From Eubacteriales bacterium (GTDB lineage Bacteria > Bacillota > Clostridia > Christensenellales > UMGS416), in contig JAQVWW010000076.1 of the NCBI GenBank assembly GCA_028709505.1, forward strand, positions 1 through 6,463: a stretch of 6,463 bases of DNA, read 5' to 3'. Position numbers and translations under genes: made by a program. Below, one piece after another: positions 6,433-6,463 of this stretch (the stretch's first letter is position 1; every line of letters begins with the position of its first letter). The notes beneath the pieces are model-generated. The model made no database searches. It saw only the letters and a list, made by a program, of their open reading frames with translations, and was not told the origin of the DNA.

Positions 6433-6463
6433 AAACGTTCTGATATAGTCCTCTCTGGGCAAT
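6419..6463 (-). CDS. nadD: Nicotinate-nucleotide adenylyltransferase NadD, last 14 codons (runs off window)
   Basis: Only the C-terminal tail is in the window: IAQRGLYQNVYDQP, then TGA at 6421-6419. NadD proteins typically end in a YI...GLY motif, which matches IAQRGLY, and nadD is the standard upstream neighbour of yqeK-rsfS. NadD joins nicotinate mononucleotide to AMP in NAD synthesis. It overlaps the yqeK start by 14 nt. The short length limits certainty, but motif and context agree. Confidence 0.8.
   Translation of the reverse strand: MAQRGLYQNVYDQP

Noticed and set aside
1..6463. Mobile elements, CRISPR arrays, tRNA or rRNA genes, or a phage-defence island suggested by the WYL regulator
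   Set aside because: No transposase, integrase, repeat-spacer pattern, tRNA-like fold or defence gene was seen. The window is closely packed housekeeping sequence.

Overview
The window looks like chromosomal DNA from a high-GC member of the Bacillota, most likely class Clostridia. The reasons are the gene orders nadD-yqeK-rsfS, trmN6-rsmI and rpmE-yqhQ, a Gram-positive style lipoprotein, strong AGGAGG-type ribosome binding sites and a near-consensus sigma-A promoter. GC content is judged by eye at about 60%. I cannot name a genus. Every convincing gene lies on the minus strand, so transcription runs from high to low coordinates; the long plus-strand reading frames are GC-rich shadows.

Region 1 (6463 down to 608) is a tightly packed run of eight genes, probably one operon whose promoter lies outside the window. 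In transcription order it holds the last codons of nadD (NAD synthesis), yqeK (HD-domain Ap4A hydrolase), rsfS (ribosome silencing factor), a WYL-domain transcriptional regulator, a TrmN6/YabB-like tRNA methyltransferase, rsmI (16S rRNA C1402 2'-O-methyltransferase), a lipoprotein serpin and an M42-type metallopeptidase. Junctions are overlaps (14, 8 and 11 nt) or gaps of 9-18 nt. At two junctions the stop codon of one gene is built into the Shine-Dalgarno sequence of the next. This run joins two clusters that are separate in Bacillus subtilis (nadD-yqeK-rsfS and yabB-rsmI) and adds a regulator between them and two proteolysis-related genes after them.

Region 2 (607 to 417) is the only sizeable intergenic region. 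It holds a near-perfect promoter (TTGACT, 17 bp, TATAAT) for rpmE, and a 9-bp direct repeat that straddles the -10 element. No convincing terminator for the upstream operon was found.

Region 3 (416 down to 1) holds rpmE (zinc-type ribosomal protein L31), a strong intrinsic terminator right after it, and the first 48 codons of yqhQ (DUF1385 membrane protein), which runs off the window. In related genomes prmC and prfA usually follow.

Taken together, most genes serve ribosome assembly, rRNA/tRNA modification, nucleotide stress clearance and NAD supply. No mobile element, CRISPR array, tRNA or rRNA gene was seen. The most unusual item is the serpin, whose reactive-loop hinge carries charged residues where inhibitory serpins carry small ones.
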